From: Luteimonas colneyensis
GTDB lineage: Bacteria > Pseudomonadota > Gammaproteobacteria > Xanthomonadales > Xanthomonadaceae
DNA: 64,000 nt
NCBI RefSeq assembly: GCF_014836665.1
Contig: NZ_JACSQJ010000002.1
Location: 469,252 to 533,251, forward strand
Reading direction: 5' to 3'
Shown: positions 30,148 through 38,957 of the stretch, piece by piece
How the letters are laid out: every line of letters starts with the position of its first letter
Numbering within the stretch: position 1 is the stretch's first letter
Made by a program: the position numbers and the translations under genes
The notes under the pieces: generated by a model
Seen by the model: the letters and a program-made list of their open reading frames with translations, nothing else
Told to the model about the DNA's origin: nothing
The model's database searches: none

Positions 30148-31398
30148 TCAGGCGGCGGCCCTGTCGATCAGGTCCGGCATCTCGCGCGAGGCGATGGCGT
30201 CGAAGGACTGGCCGCCGCTGTTGCCGAAGGCGAGCAGCGAGGGGTCGTAGACCACGCTGCCGGTGACCGGATCGATGACTTCGTAGTCGACATGCACCTC
30301 GTCGGGGCGGGCGGCGTCGGTGCGCACCAGGTCGATGTCGATCCGCACCTCCATGCCGGCGCCGATCCAGTCGCTCCACTCCTGCTCCATCTTCGCGTAG
30401 GCGCCCTGGTTGAAGCTCGAGAACTGCGGGAACATGTTCACTTCGCCGTGCCCCTGCGCGAAGCGGTAGGCCACCAGGTGGCCGACGTCGTCGCCGCTGC
30501 CCTTCATGTCGTTGTCGACGCGGAAGCCGCTCTGGGCGTTGGCCTCGATGCGGTCGGAGTCACGGCCGCGGCTGGTCGGCTCCCAGGTCAGCACGGCCTC
30601 CGCGCCGCTGGGGCGGCCTTCGGCGTCGAGCGTCCAGGTGATGTCGTTGACCTCACCCGAGCCGGCTTCGGTGACGGCGCCGGTGACTTCGCCCGGCGCC
30701 ACGTCCTCGCGGACCTGCACGGTGGCGTCGGGCACCTGGCCGGTGAGCAGCATGCGGGTGTACTGGGCGCGGTCGGTGCCGGCCGGGTCGGACAGCATCG
30801 TGGTGTGGCGGGTGAAGTCCTCGCGCTCGAGCGCGGGCGAGCCGGGCCCGCCGTCGCGTGGGGCGTCGAACAGCCGCTCGGCGCCGCTCATCACGCGCAG
30901 GCCCTTCTTTTCCGTCATTTCCAGCGACAGGCGCAGGTCGTCGATCGAGGCGAGGTCGTTGGCCGCGGCCAGTTCGCGGAAGGCGGGCTCCAGCGCGGTG
31001 CCCACGTAGTCGGCGCCGTGCACCTCGATGCGGGTGCGCGGCGGGATCGTGGCCGGGTCGAAGGGGTTCACCGCGGCCATCGCCGCCGGCGTCGCCTCCT
31101 CGTTGCGCAGGGTGACCTCGTAGCGCACCGGGACCTGGGTGCCGGCGCCGTCGGGGCCGCGCACGGTCATTTCGCCGCTGGCTTCGTAGTGGGTGTTCCA
31201 CTGGTCGGAGCGCTCGCCGCTGGTCTCCACGCTGCGCGGGTCGAGCTCGAAGGCGACCTCGTCGGGCCTGGCATCCAGCAGTGAGGGATCCAGCCCCTCG
31301 GGGCGGCCGGCATCCGGGCCACGCAGGCAGCCGCCCGCGTCGCTCCAGGACTGCGGCGGAGGCAGGGGGGCAAGAAGGCTCTGGGCTTCGAACGACAT
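30148..31398 (-). CDS. DNA/RNA non-specific endonuclease-type toxin (predicted)
   Basis: A 416-residue protein with no signal peptide or membrane helix. Residues 1-60 are Pro/Asp-rich, the middle is of unknown fold, and the C-terminal part (about 285-416) matches the EndoU-independent Endonuclea_NS_2 type: GDDVGHLVAYRFAQG (catalytic His307 candidate), then NMFPQFSSFNQGAYAKME (Asn321 and Asn330 as metal/active-site candidates). In Bacillus YeeF-type polymorphic toxins the same domain pairs with YezG. No secretion domain is recognised, so the delivery route is open. A REP-like patch lies upstream. Confidence 0.7.
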   Translation of the reverse strand: MSFEAQSLLAPLPPPQSWSDAGGCLRGPDAGRPEGLDPSLLDARPDEVAFELDPRSVETSGERSDQWNTHYEASGEMTVRGPDGAGTQVPVRYEVTLRNEEATPAAMAAVNPFDPATIPPRTRIEVHGADYVGTALEPAFRELAAANDLASIDDLRLSLEMTEKKGLRVMSGAERLFDAPRDGGPGSPALEREDFTRHTTMLSDPAGTDRAQYTRMLLTGQVPDATVQVREDVAPGEVTGAVTEAGSGEVNDITWTLDAEGRPSGAEAVLTWEPTSRGRDSDRIEANAQSGFRVDNDMKGSGDDVGHLVAYRFAQGHGEVNMFPQFSSFNQGAYAKMEQEWSDWIGAGMEVRIDIDLVRTDAARPDEVHVDYEVIDPVTGSVVYDPSLLAFGNSGGQSFDAIASREMPDLIDRAAA

Positions 31399-31503
31399 GC
31401 GTCAGGCACCGGGCTTCGGGAGCTTTCCGGACAATACGGTGCCGTACCTGGCGCCGCCATTGGGGGAAACCCCTGTCTCCGGCGTGTCATGTGACGGACG
31501 CTC

Positions 31504-31566
31504 GCGGCTGCAGCCGCTCCTGCAGGGTGCTGCGAGTGCCCGCGGACGTGGCTACGGCTGCGATCG
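31504..31566. repeat. Degenerate REP-like palindromes downstream of dnaG
   Basis: GCGGCTGCAGCCGC and GCTCCTGCAG, then GTGGCTACGGCTGCGATCG, echo the arms of the intact REP elements. Too eroded to give boundaries with certainty. It fills most of the gap between the toxin gene and dnaG. Confidence 0.4.
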
Positions 31567-31586
31567 CTTCAGTCCGCACACGCCGG

Positions 31587-33326
31587 TCACCTCGCCGGCC
31601 CCCCGCGCGCCTGCAGCAGCTCGCGCAGCTCGGCCTTGTCGGCCGCGTCCAGGCCTTCCTCGCGCTGCTTCGCGTTGAGCTCGTCGATGCGCTGCTGCAG
31701 GGTCTGGCGGTCCAGCTGCGCCACCGCATCGATGAATTCGCGCCGCCAGCCGGCCTCGTCGCCGGGCATGTCGATGGCCGCCAGCCTGTGCAGGGCGTCG
31801 GCTTCGGGCCGGCCCTCGAAGGCGGCGAGGATCGCGCCGGTGCCGATGTCCGGGCGCGCGCTGACGATCGCCACCAGCTCGGTCAGCAGCCCCACGCCCG
31901 GCTGGCGCAGGGCGACGAAGCGGAAGGGCGGCTGCAGTTCCAGCGCCAGCTGCGGCTTCTGCAGCAGCAGGGTGATCGCGCCGCGCACCAGGCTGCGGCG
32001 CGGGGCCGTGCCCGCCGGCGCGCGCCGGGCGCGGGCGGCCGGCACGTGCACCTCGGGCGGTGCGGCGCGCGCGCCGACGCCGGTGAGTTCGGTCAGCCGC
32101 TGCTGCATCAGGTCGGCGAAGGCGCCGTCGGGCAGCTGCGCCAGCATCGGCTTCGCGCGTTCGGCCAGGCGCGCCTTGCCGTCGAGCGTGGCCAGGTTGA
32201 TGCCGTCCTCGGCCAGGTGGTCGAACAGGAACTGCGACAGCGGCGTGGCCGCCGCCAGGCGGGCCTCGAAGCCGGGCGCGCCCTCGTTGCGCACGATGGT
32301 GTCCGGATCCTCGCCGTCGGGCAGGAACAGGAAGAAGGCCTGGCGGCCGTCCTTCATCCGCGGCAGCACCGACTCCATCGCGCGCGCGGCCGCGCGGCGG
32401 CCGGCGGCGTCGCCGTCGAAGCAGAAGTACACGTCGGGCGCGTTGCGGAACAGGAGCTCTGCGTGGTCCGGCGTGGTCGCGGTGCCGAGCGTGGCCACGG
32501 CCTGGGTGATGCCGTGCTGAAACAGCGCCACGACGTCCATGTAGCCCTCGACCACGACCAGCCGCGCGATCTTCTGGTTGGCCTGGCGCACCTGCCAGAG
32601 CCCGTACAGCTCGCGGCCCTTGTGGAACAGCGGGGTCTCGGGCGAGTTGAGGTACTTCGGCGAATCCTCCGCGCGCAGCACGCGGCCGCCGAAGGCGATC
32701 ACGCGGCCGCGGCGGTCGTGGATCGGGAACATCACCCGGTCGCGGAACTTGTCGTAGACGTGGCCGCGGTCGTTCTTCGACAGCATGCCGGTGCGTTCGA
32801 GCAGCGACACGCGCCGCGGGCTGCTGCCAAGCGCGTCCTTCAGCGCCGAGAAGCCACCGGGCGCGTAGCCGATGCCAAACTGTTCGCGGATCGCGCCGTC
32901 CATGCCGCGGCGCGAGAGGTAGTCGTCGGCCTCGGTGCCGGGCACCAGCGCGGCGCGGTAGAAGCGCGCGGCCTCGTCGAGCACCGCGTACATGTCGCGG
33001 AAGTCGGGGTTCTCGTTCTGCTGCCGCGTCTCGCGCGGCACCTCGATGCCCGCGCGCCTGGCCAGTTCGTCGACCGCGTCGAGGAACTCGAGCCGGTCGA
33101 AGTTCATCAGGAACGAGATCGCGGTGCCGTGCGCGCCGCAGCCGAAGCAGTGGTAGAACTGCTTGGTCGGCGACACCGTGAACGAGGGCGAGCGCTCGTC
33201 GTGAAAGGGGCAGCGCGCCGAATACTCGCGGCCCTGGCGCTTCAGCGGCACGCGCAGGCCGATCACCTCGACGATGTCCGTCCGGGCGAGCAGGTCGTCG
33301 ATGAAGGCGTCGGAGAGGCGGGCCAT
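31587..33326 (-). CDS. dnaG: DNA primase
   Basis: A 579-residue primase making RNA primers at the replication fork. The CHC2 zinc finger has C39, H42, C60 and C63. The TOPRIM domain follows (VVVEGYMDVVALFQ, then CFDGDAAGRRA), and the C-terminal helical domain (about 440-579) binds DnaB helicase. ATG 33326 starts at the conserved MARL. It lies downstream of rpsU, yqeY and brkB on the same strand. No rpoD follows in this window. Confidence 0.95.
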   Translation of the reverse strand: MARLSDAFIDDLLARTDIVEVIGLRVPLKRQGREYSARCPFHDERSPSFTVSPTKQFYHCFGCGAHGTAISFLMNFDRLEFLDAVDELARRAGIEVPRETRQQNENPDFRDMYAVLDEAARFYRAALVPGTEADDYLSRRGMDGAIREQFGIGYAPGGFSALKDALGSSPRRVSLLERTGMLSKNDRGHVYDKFRDRVMFPIHDRRGRVIAFGGRVLRAEDSPKYLNSPETPLFHKGRELYGLWQVRQANQKIARLVVVEGYMDVVALFQHGITQAVATLGTATTPDHAELLFRNAPDVYFCFDGDAAGRRAAARAMESVLPRMKDGRQAFFLFLPDGEDPDTIVRNEGAPGFEARLAAATPLSQFLFDHLAEDGINLATLDGKARLAERAKPMLAQLPDGAFADLMQQRLTELTGVGARAAPPEVHVPAARARRAPAGTAPRRSLVRGAITLLLQKPQLALELQPPFRFVALRQPGVGLLTELVAIVSARPDIGTGAILAAFEGRPEADALHRLAAIDMPGDEAGWRREFIDAVAQLDRQTLQQRIDELNAKQREEGLDAADKAELRELLQARGGPAR

Positions 33327-33362
33327 GGGCACCGCCATGATCGCATGCGGCCCCGCCCCCCT

Positions 33363-33459
33363 GTAGGAGCAGCTACAGCTGCGACCTGGGCTGCGCCTGG
33401 GCTGCACACCTGGGCCAGGCTGCGTCGCTGGCCCGGGTCGCAGCTGTAGCTGCTCCTAC
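33363..33459. repeat. GTAG-type REP pair between brkB and dnaG
   Basis: Same 24-nt arm as at 16801, at 33363-33386 and inverted at 33436-33459; the centre is 49 nt and contains further small repeats of CTGGGCTG. The outer CTAC of the right arm provides the TAG stop of the brkB gene on the minus strand. It lies within the rpsU-dnaG gene row, so it is probably transcribed. Confidence 0.9.
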
Positions 33460-34364
33460 AGGGGGGCGGGGCGGTGGCGCCGTGCGGCCCGCTCTTCCAG
33501 CCGCCGGCGGACGTCGCTGAAGCGCCAGCGCTCGTCGATCACCGCGGTGATCATGGCGCCCACGAAGAACACCACCGCCGCGTAGTACAGCCAGACCAGC
33601 AGCACCACCAGCGTGCCCATCGATCCGTAGGCGCTGCCGGGCGCCGCCTCGGCGATGTAGAGGCCGATGCCCCAGCGCCCGAGCACGAACAGCAGCGCGG
33701 TCAGCACGCCGCCGAGGAAGGCCTGTTGCCAGCGCACGCGCCGGTCGGGCAGGTAGTGGTACATCAGCGCGAACGCCAGCGCGTACAGCGCCAGCGAAGC
33801 GAGGTTGCCAAGCACCGGCAGGGTGGGCGAGCCGGCGAACCAGATCTCCAGCGCCGTGGTCAGCGCCGCCGACACCAGCAGCAGGAAGCCCAGCGCCAGC
33901 ACCACGCCGAACGAGAACACGCGTTTGCGCAGCCAGGCCTGCAGCCCGCCGCGCACCTGCTCGCCCGAGGTGTGGAAAATCAGGTTCAGCGTGCCCTGCA
34001 GGCGCGCGAACACCGCCGTGGCGCCGAAGAACAGCAGGCCGGTGCTCCAGAGCCCGGCCAGCGAACCGACGTCGGGCTCGGTGCTGGCGTTCTCCAGCAC
34101 GGTGTTGGCCACTTCGCCCGCGCCGGTGCCGGCGATCGCCTGCACCTGCTCCAGCAGCGCCTGCTGCGCGGACGGGTACAGCGACGCGGTCAGCCACAGC
34201 AGCAGCACCAGCAGCGGCGCCAGCGACAGCAGGGCGAAGAAGGTCAGCGAGGCCGCGTGGGTGAGGATGTCGACCTCGACGAAGCGCTGCACGATGGCGT
34301 AGGGCAGCGACTGCTGCAGGCGTTCGAAGCTGGCCCTGAGGCGACCGGTGATGAATTCAGCCAT
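33456..34364 (-). CDS. YihY/BrkB family inner-membrane protein
   Basis: A 302-residue protein with six or seven membrane segments. The early part (HAASLTFFALLSLAPLLVLL), SWAY-like loop (AVFARLQGTLNLIFHTS) and PDRRVRWQQAFLGGVLTALLF are the conserved pattern of the YihY/UPF0761 family. Some members were once annotated RNase BN, which is not supported. Function unknown; perhaps a transporter. ATG 34364 was chosen. The stop codon lies in a REP arm. Confidence 0.85.
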   Translation of the reverse strand: MAEFITGRLRASFERLQQSLPYAIVQRFVEVDILTHAASLTFFALLSLAPLLVLLLWLTASLYPSAQQALLEQVQAIAGTGAGEVANTVLENASTEPDVGSLAGLWSTGLLFFGATAVFARLQGTLNLIFHTSGEQVRGGLQAWLRKRVFSFGVVLALGFLLLVSAALTTALEIWFAGSPTLPVLGNLASLALYALAFALMYHYLPDRRVRWQQAFLGGVLTALLFVLGRWGIGLYIAEAAPGSAYGSMGTLVVLLVWLYYAAVVFFVGAMITAVIDERWRFSDVRRRLEERAARRHRPAPL

Positions 34365-34434
34365 GCGCCGGAGGATGCGGAGCGCCCCGTGCACGCCACG
34401 TGGCGGCGATGCCTCCGTGCAGGAGCCGGTGCGT

Positions 34435-34460
34435 GCAGGAGCCGATGCAGCGGCTCCTGC
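34435..34460. repeat. Short hairpin with REP-like GCAGGAGCCG arms
   Basis: GCAGGAGCCG (34435-34444) pairs with CGGCTCCTGC (34451-34460) over 6 nt, and a further direct copy of GTGCAGGAGCCG precedes it at about 34418. It sits just downstream of yqeY. Confidence 0.6.
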
Positions 34461-34475
34461 AGGCGTGGCGGCGGA

Positions 34476-34922
34476 TCAGCCGGCCAGCGACTTCTTCAGC
34501 AGCGCCGAGACCTGGCCCATGTCGGCCTGGCCGGCGAGCTTCGGCTTCAGCACGCCCATGACCTTGCCCATGTCGGCCGGGCCGGCGGCGCCGGTCTCGG
34601 CGATGGCGGCGTCGATCGCGGCCTGGACCTCGGCCTCGCCCAGCTTCTCGGGCAGGTAGCGCTGGATCACCTCGATCTCGGCGCGCTCGATCGCGGCCAG
34701 GTCCTCGCGCGCGGCGGCCTCGAACTGGCTGACCGAGTCCTTGCGCTGCTTGACCATCTTCTCCATGACCGCCAGCACCTGGGCGTCGTCGAGCTCGACG
34801 CGCTCGTCGACCTCGCGCTGCTTGATCGCCGCCTGTACCAGGCGGATCACGCCCAGGCTGGCCTTGTCGCCGCCCTTCATGGCGGCCTTCATGTCGTCGG
34901 TGAGGCGCTGCTTGAGGCTCAT
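34476..34922 (-). CDS. yqeY: GatB/YqeY domain protein
   Basis: A 148-residue helical protein; MSLKQRLTDDMKAAMKGGDK at the start and YLPEKLGEAEVQAAID in the middle are typical YqeY, a domain related to the tRNA-binding tail of GatB. It is normally found between rpsU and dnaG, as here. Its function is still unclear; a role in tRNA-dependent amidation is assumed from the fold. Confidence 0.9.
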   Translation of the reverse strand: MSLKQRLTDDMKAAMKGGDKASLGVIRLVQAAIKQREVDERVELDDAQVLAVMEKMVKQRKDSVSQFEAAAREDLAAIERAEIEVIQRYLPEKLGEAEVQAAIDAAIAETGAAGPADMGKVMGVLKPKLAGQADMGQVSALLKKSLAG

Positions 34923-34950
34923 CGTGGATGCTCCGGGTTGCGTGAACACG

Positions 34951-34981
34951 AAAAGCCGGCGACGCTCGCGCGTGCCGGCTT
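34951..34981 (-). terminator. Terminator or attenuator after rpsU
   Basis: On the minus strand AAGCCGGC...GCCGGCTTTTCG forms an 8-bp stem with four T residues. It lies between the rpsU stop and yqeY, so it could partially stop transcription and keep S21 output above that of dnaG. Confidence 0.6.
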
Positions 34982-35028
34982 CAGGGTGCGACCTCGACCG
35001 CGGCGCCCGGGGGCGCCGGCAGGCCGGA

Positions 35029-35244
35029 TCAGTACATGCGCTGGCGCTTGGTGACGTCGCGCGAGGTGCGACGGGCCTGGCGCTTCACCGCCGCGGCGGC
35101 CTTGCGCTTGCGCTCCTGCGTCGGCTTCTCGTAGAACTCGCGCTTGCGGGTCTCGGCGAGGACGCCGGCCTTTTCGCAGGTGCGCTTGAAGCGGCGGAGG
35201 GCAAACTCGAAGGGCTCGTTTTCGCGGACTTTGACGCTGGGCAT
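35029..35244 (-). CDS. rpsU: 30S ribosomal protein S21
   Basis: A 71-residue, highly basic protein beginning [20 protein letters not shown] and ending TKRQRMY, the standard S21 sequence. It is needed for base pairing between mRNA and 16S rRNA during initiation. First gene of the rpsU-yqeY-brkB-dnaG row, divergent from tsaD. Confidence 0.97.
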   Translation of the reverse strand: MPSVKVRENEPFEFALRRFKRTCEKAGVLAETRKREFYEKPTQERKRKAAAAVKRQARRTSRDVTKRQRMY

Positions 35245-35293
35245 TGGGAATCTCTGGTGTCGGAGTGCGCCGGTTTCCTGCCGGCGAGCCGCG

Positions 35294-35299
35294 TATGAT
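35294..35299 (+). promoter_or_regulatory. Candidate -10 box of tsaD
   Basis: TATGAT lies 80 bp before the tsaD start, in the divergent rpsU-tsaD region. The -35 position (about 35271) is poor. Confidence 0.35.
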
Positions 35300-35335
35300 A
35301 GCCCCTGTCCCCGGCCCGCGCAAATGGGCCTGGGT

Positions 35336-35354
35336 GGTCGCAGCTGTAGCGACC
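35336..35354. repeat. Partial REP arm upstream of tsaD
   Basis: GGTCGCAGCTGTAGCGACC contains the inner half of the REP arm and makes a 6-bp hairpin. It lies in the tsaD leader, 26 nt before the ATG. Confidence 0.5.
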
Positions 35355-35379
35355 CGCCCTCCCGTCCCCACAGGCCCCC

Positions 35380-36420
35380 ATGCGCGTCCTCGGCATCGAA
35401 ACCAGCTGCGACGAAACCGGCGTCGCCGTCTACGACACCGGCCGCACGGGCGCGGACGGGCTGCTGGCGCACGCGGTCTACAGCCAGATCGCGCTGCACG
35501 CCGAATACGGCGGCGTCGTGCCCGAGCTGGCCAGCCGCGACCACGTGCGAAAGCTGCTGCCGCTCATCCGCCAGACCCTGTCCGAGGCCGGCCTGGCGGT
35601 CGACGACCTCGACGGCGTCGCCTACACCGCCGGCCCCGGCCTGGTGGGCGCCCTGCTGGTCGGCGCCGGCGTGGCGCGTTCGCTGGCCTGGGCGCTCGAC
35701 CTGCCCGCGGTCGGCGTCCACCACATGGAAGGGCACCTGCTGGCGCCGCTGATGGAGGACGACCCGCCGGAGCCGCCCTTCGTCGCCCTGCTGGTGTCGG
35801 GCGGGCATACCCAGCTGGTGGCGGTGGACGCCATCGGCCGCTACCGGCTGCTGGGCGAGACCCTGGACGACGCCGCCGGCGAGGCGTTCGACAAGACCGC
35901 CAAGCTGATGGGCCTGCCCTATCCCGGCGGACCGCAGCTGGCCGCGCTGGCGGAAGCCGGCACGCCCGGCCGCTTCAGCTTCCCGCGCCCGATGACCAAT
36001 CGCCCGGGCCTGGACTTCAGCTTCAGCGGCCTCAAGACCCAGGTGATGCTGGCCTGGCGCGACAGCGACCAGACCGACGCCACCCGCGCCGACATCGCCC
36101 GTGCCTTCGAGGACGCGGTGGTCGACACGCTGGCGATCAAGTGCGAACGCGCGCTGGACGAAGCCGGCTGCGACACCCTGGTGGTCGCCGGGGGCGTGGG
36201 CGCCAACCGTCGACTGCGCGCGCGGCTGCAGGAGATGGCGGCGAAGCGCGGCGGCCGCGCCTGCTTCCCGCGCCCGGCGCTGTGCACCGACAACGGTGCG
36301 ATGATCGCCTTCGCCGGCGCGCTGCGCCTGGAGGCCGGCCAGCGCGCCCCCGACGCCGTGCACGTCACCCCGCGCTGGGACATGGCGACGCTGCCGGAAG
36401 TCCGACCGGGCGCGGCCTGA
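35380..36420 (+). CDS. tsaD: tRNA N6-adenosine threonylcarbamoyltransferase
   Basis: A 346-residue ASKHA-fold enzyme that transfers the threonylcarbamoyl group to A37 of ANN-reading tRNAs. [30 protein letters not shown] with the metal-binding His pair, [21 protein letters not shown] and the late [11 protein letters not shown] and CTDNGAMIA motifs are complete. Length is as expected. It is divergent from rpsU and followed by folB, the usual order in this family. Confidence 0.96.
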   Translation: MRVLGIETSCDETGVAVYDTGRTGADGLLAHAVYSQIALHAEYGGVVPELASRDHVRKLLPLIRQTLSEAGLAVDDLDGVAYTAGPGLVGALLVGAGVARSLAWALDLPAVGVHHMEGHLLAPLMEDDPPEPPFVALLVSGGHTQLVAVDAIGRYRLLGETLDDAAGEAFDKTAKLMGLPYPGGPQLAALAEAGTPGRFSFPRPMTNRPGLDFSFSGLKTQVMLAWRDSDQTDATRADIARAFEDAVVDTLAIKCERALDEAGCDTLVVAGGVGANRRLRARLQEMAAKRGGRACFPRPALCTDNGAMIAFAGALRLEAGQRAPDAVHVTPRWDMATLPEVRPGAA

Positions 36421-36511
36421 GCGCCGCGCCGGATCGCGGCCCTGTCGCTGCCGGAGCCGACGCGCCGACGCGCCGCGTTAAGCTGTCCCGCCCGTCCGGA
36501 TCGCGCGCGCC

Positions 36512-36868
36512 ATGGACCACGTCTTCATCGAAGGCCTCGAGATCGAGGCCCTCATCGGCATCTACGACTGGGAGCGCCGGATCCGCCAGACCCTGGTGTT
36601 CGACCTCGAGATGCGCTTCGACAACCGCGTGCCCGCGGCCAGCGACGACATCGCCGATACGCTCAACTACAAGGCGGTCAGCCAGCGTCTGGTGGAGTAT
36701 GTGTCGCAGTCGGACTTCGGCCTGGTGGAGACGCTCGCCGAGCGCTGCGCGGAGATCGTGCTGCGGGAATTCAACGTTCATTCGCTACGCTTGAAGCTCA
36801 GCAAGCCCGGCGCCGTGCGCGGCGCGCGCGCGGTCGGCGTGGTGATCGAGCGCGCGCGGGGCGGCTGA
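36512..36868 (+). CDS. folB: Dihydroneopterin aldolase
   Basis: A 118-residue folate-pathway enzyme that splits dihydroneopterin into 6-hydroxymethyl-dihydropterin and glycolaldehyde. MDHVFIEGLEIEALIGIYDWER, DTLNYKAV, and ETLAERCAEIVL with the active-site Glu are typical. It acts just before FolK, encoded 1.5 kb downstream. Confidence 0.93.
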   Translation: MDHVFIEGLEIEALIGIYDWERRIRQTLVFDLEMRFDNRVPAASDDIADTLNYKAVSQRLVEYVSQSDFGLVETLAERCAEIVLREFNVHSLRLKLSKPGAVRGARAVGVVIERARGG

Positions 36869-36889
36869 CCCGTCGCAACCGGAGATCCC

Positions 36890-38176
36890 ATGCAAGACCA
36901 TCTCGACGCGCTGCGCGAAATGCTGGCGCCTTATCCCTGGGCCTATTCCCTGATCGTGCTGTCCGCGCTGCTGCTCGTGGCGTGGCTGGCCAACCTCATC
37001 ACCCGGCGCGTCCTGCTGCGCGGACTGCGCCACGTGATCGCGCGCGTGGCCGCGCTGACCGGCCACACCGGCGACTCCATCAGCCGCATGCGCGTGATCT
37101 CGCGCCTGGCCAACGTGGTGCCGGCGCTGGTGATCGGCGCCGGCATCGGCATGGTGCCGGACCTGCCGCCGCAGCTGGTCGCCTTCGTCAGCGGCCTGTG
37201 CAAGGTGTTCGTGATCTTCACCGTCGCGCTGGCCTTCGGGCATGCGCTCGACGTCGCCAACGAGGTCTACGAGCGCCGCCCGGACGCGCGCAACAAGCCG
37301 ATCAAGGGCTATCTGCAGGTGGCCAAGATCATCGCCCTGGTGATGGCGGCGCTCGCCTCGGTGGCGCTGCTGGCGGGCGTGGAACTGGTGCATGTGCTCA
37401 CCGGCCTGGGCGCGGCCAGCGCGGTGCTGATGCTGATCTTCCAGGACACGATCCTGTCGTTCGCCGCCAGCCTGCAGATCAGCGGCGACGGTCGCGTGCG
37501 CATCGGCGACTGGATCGAGATGCCCAGCCAGAACGCCGACGGCGACGTGATCGACATCGCGCTGCACACGGTCACCGTGCAGAACTGGGACAAGACCATC
37601 ACCACGGTGCCCACGCGCAAGCTGATCAGCGACTCGTTCAAGAACTGGCGCGGGATGACGGAGTCCGGCGGCCGGCGGATCAAGCGCGCGATCTACCTCG
37701 ACCAGCATTCGACGCGCTTCCTCGACGCCGACGAGGTGGCGCGATTCCGCCGCTTCCGCCTGCTCGATGCGTACCTCGACGGCAAGTCCAGCGAACTGCA
37801 GGCCTGGAACGCGACGCTGGCCGAGCGCGGCGCCGAGCCGGTCAACCGCCGCCGGGTCACCAACCTCGGCACCTTCCGCGCCTACGTGCAGCAGTACCTG
37901 CAGAACCACCCGGGCGTCCACCAGGACATGACCCTGCTGGTGCGCCAGCTGCAGCCCACCGACCACGGCCTGCCGCTGGAGATCTACTGCTTCACCTCCG
38001 ACGTGGCATGGGCGGCCTACGAGGGCATCCAGTCCGACATCTTCGACCACCTGCTGGCGATCCTTCCCGAGTTCGGGCTGCGGGTGTTCCAGGCGCACAG
38101 CGACGCGCCGGTCGAAGTGCGGCTGCGGCGCGAGGACGATCCGGGCGCCGCGAGCCGCGCCGACGCATCCGGCTGA
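36890..38176 (+). CDS. Mechanosensitive ion channel, MscS family (YbdG-like)
   Basis: A 428-residue inner-membrane protein: four or five N-terminal helices, a pore helix LGAASAVLMLIFQDTILSFAAS (about 175-195), the MscS beta domain with RIGDWIEMPSQNADGDVIDI and TTVPTRKLISDSFKNWR, and a C-terminal cytoplasmic part of about 150 residues. The insert QNADGDVIDIALHTVTVQNWDKT is typical of the larger YbdG/MscM group. It opens under hypo-osmotic stress. It is located between folB and folK. Confidence 0.9.
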   Translation: MQDHLDALREMLAPYPWAYSLIVLSALLLVAWLANLITRRVLLRGLRHVIARVAALTGHTGDSISRMRVISRLANVVPALVIGAGIGMVPDLPPQLVAFVSGLCKVFVIFTVALAFGHALDVANEVYERRPDARNKPIKGYLQVAKIIALVMAALASVALLAGVELVHVLTGLGAASAVLMLIFQDTILSFAASLQISGDGRVRIGDWIEMPSQNADGDVIDIALHTVTVQNWDKTITTVPTRKLISDSFKNWRGMTESGGRRIKRAIYLDQHSTRFLDADEVARFRRFRLLDAYLDGKSSELQAWNATLAERGAEPVNRRRVTNLGTFRAYVQQYLQNHPGVHQDMTLLVRQLQPTDHGLPLEIYCFTSDVAWAAYEGIQSDIFDHLLAILPEFGLRVFQAHSDAPVEVRLRREDDPGAASRADASG

Positions 38177-38321
38177 GGCCGGCCGGACGCGCCGTCGGCG
38201 ACGTGGGGCCCGGCCACCCCGGGCCTGCCATGCCGGCGGGATCGCGGCCGTGGCGCTTCCGCGGGCGGGCACGGCGCGCGATCATGTGCGCCCCACGCGA
38301 ACGCGTCCCGGAGCGCGCGCC

Positions 38322-38828
38322 ATGCACACCGCCTGCCTCAGCCTCGGCAGCAACGTCGACCCGGAGCGCCACATCGCCATCGCCTTCGCGGCCCTGCGCG
38401 AGCGCTTCGGCGACATCCGCGCCTCGGCCGCCTACCGCACGCCGGCCGTCGGCTTCGAGGGCGCCGACTTCGTCAACGCCGCCGCGGTCATCGACAGCGA
38501 CCTCGACGTGCTGGCGCTCAACGACTGGCTGCACGCGCTCGAGGACGCCCACGGCCGCGACCGCAGCGGCCCGCGCTTCGGCGACCGCACGCTCGACATC
38601 GACATCGTGCTGTTCGACGACCTGGTGTGCAGCGGCCCCGGCAACCTGCGCCTGCCGCGCGGCGAGCTGCGCCATGCCTTCGTGCTGCGGCCGCTGGCGG
38701 AGATCGCGCCCGGGGTGGTGGAGCCGGTGAGTGGCCGCCGCCTGGACGAGCTGTGGGCGGCATCCGCGGAGCGCGGCGTGGCCATGCACGAAGTGACGCT
38801 GCCGGTGGAGGCGGGCGCGACCGGCTGA
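38322..38828 (+). CDS. folK: 2-amino-4-hydroxy-6-hydroxymethyldihydropteridine pyrophosphokinase
   Basis: A 168-residue enzyme that activates hydroxymethyl-dihydropterin with ATP. CLSLGSNVDPERHI at the N-terminus, the DRSGPRFGDRTLDIDIVLFDD signature with catalytic Asp residues, and LPRGELRHAFVLRPLAEIAP match the family. Start chosen at ATG 38322 (GGAG upstream), since earlier codons add an unconserved Arg-rich stretch. Confidence 0.92.
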   Translation: MHTACLSLGSNVDPERHIAIAFAALRERFGDIRASAAYRTPAVGFEGADFVNAAAVIDSDLDVLALNDWLHALEDAHGRDRSGPRFGDRTLDIDIVLFDDLVCSGPGNLRLPRGELRHAFVLRPLAEIAPGVVEPVSGRRLDELWAASAERGVAMHEVTLPVEAGATG

Positions 38829-38957
38829 CCGGCGATCGCGACCGGCGCCGGTTTTGCCGCGGTCACATCCGTACCGCCGCCGCCGTCATGGACACCATGC
38901 GCTGGACGAGGCGGCAAACCGGCCGCCGCGGGGCGCGGTGACAAGGGAGGGAGTGCG

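Noticed and set aside
30085..31284. Plus-strand 399-codon ORF opposite the toxin gene
   Set aside because: A shadow of the toxin gene: Val/Gly/Ala/His-rich composition without motifs or a ribosome-binding site.
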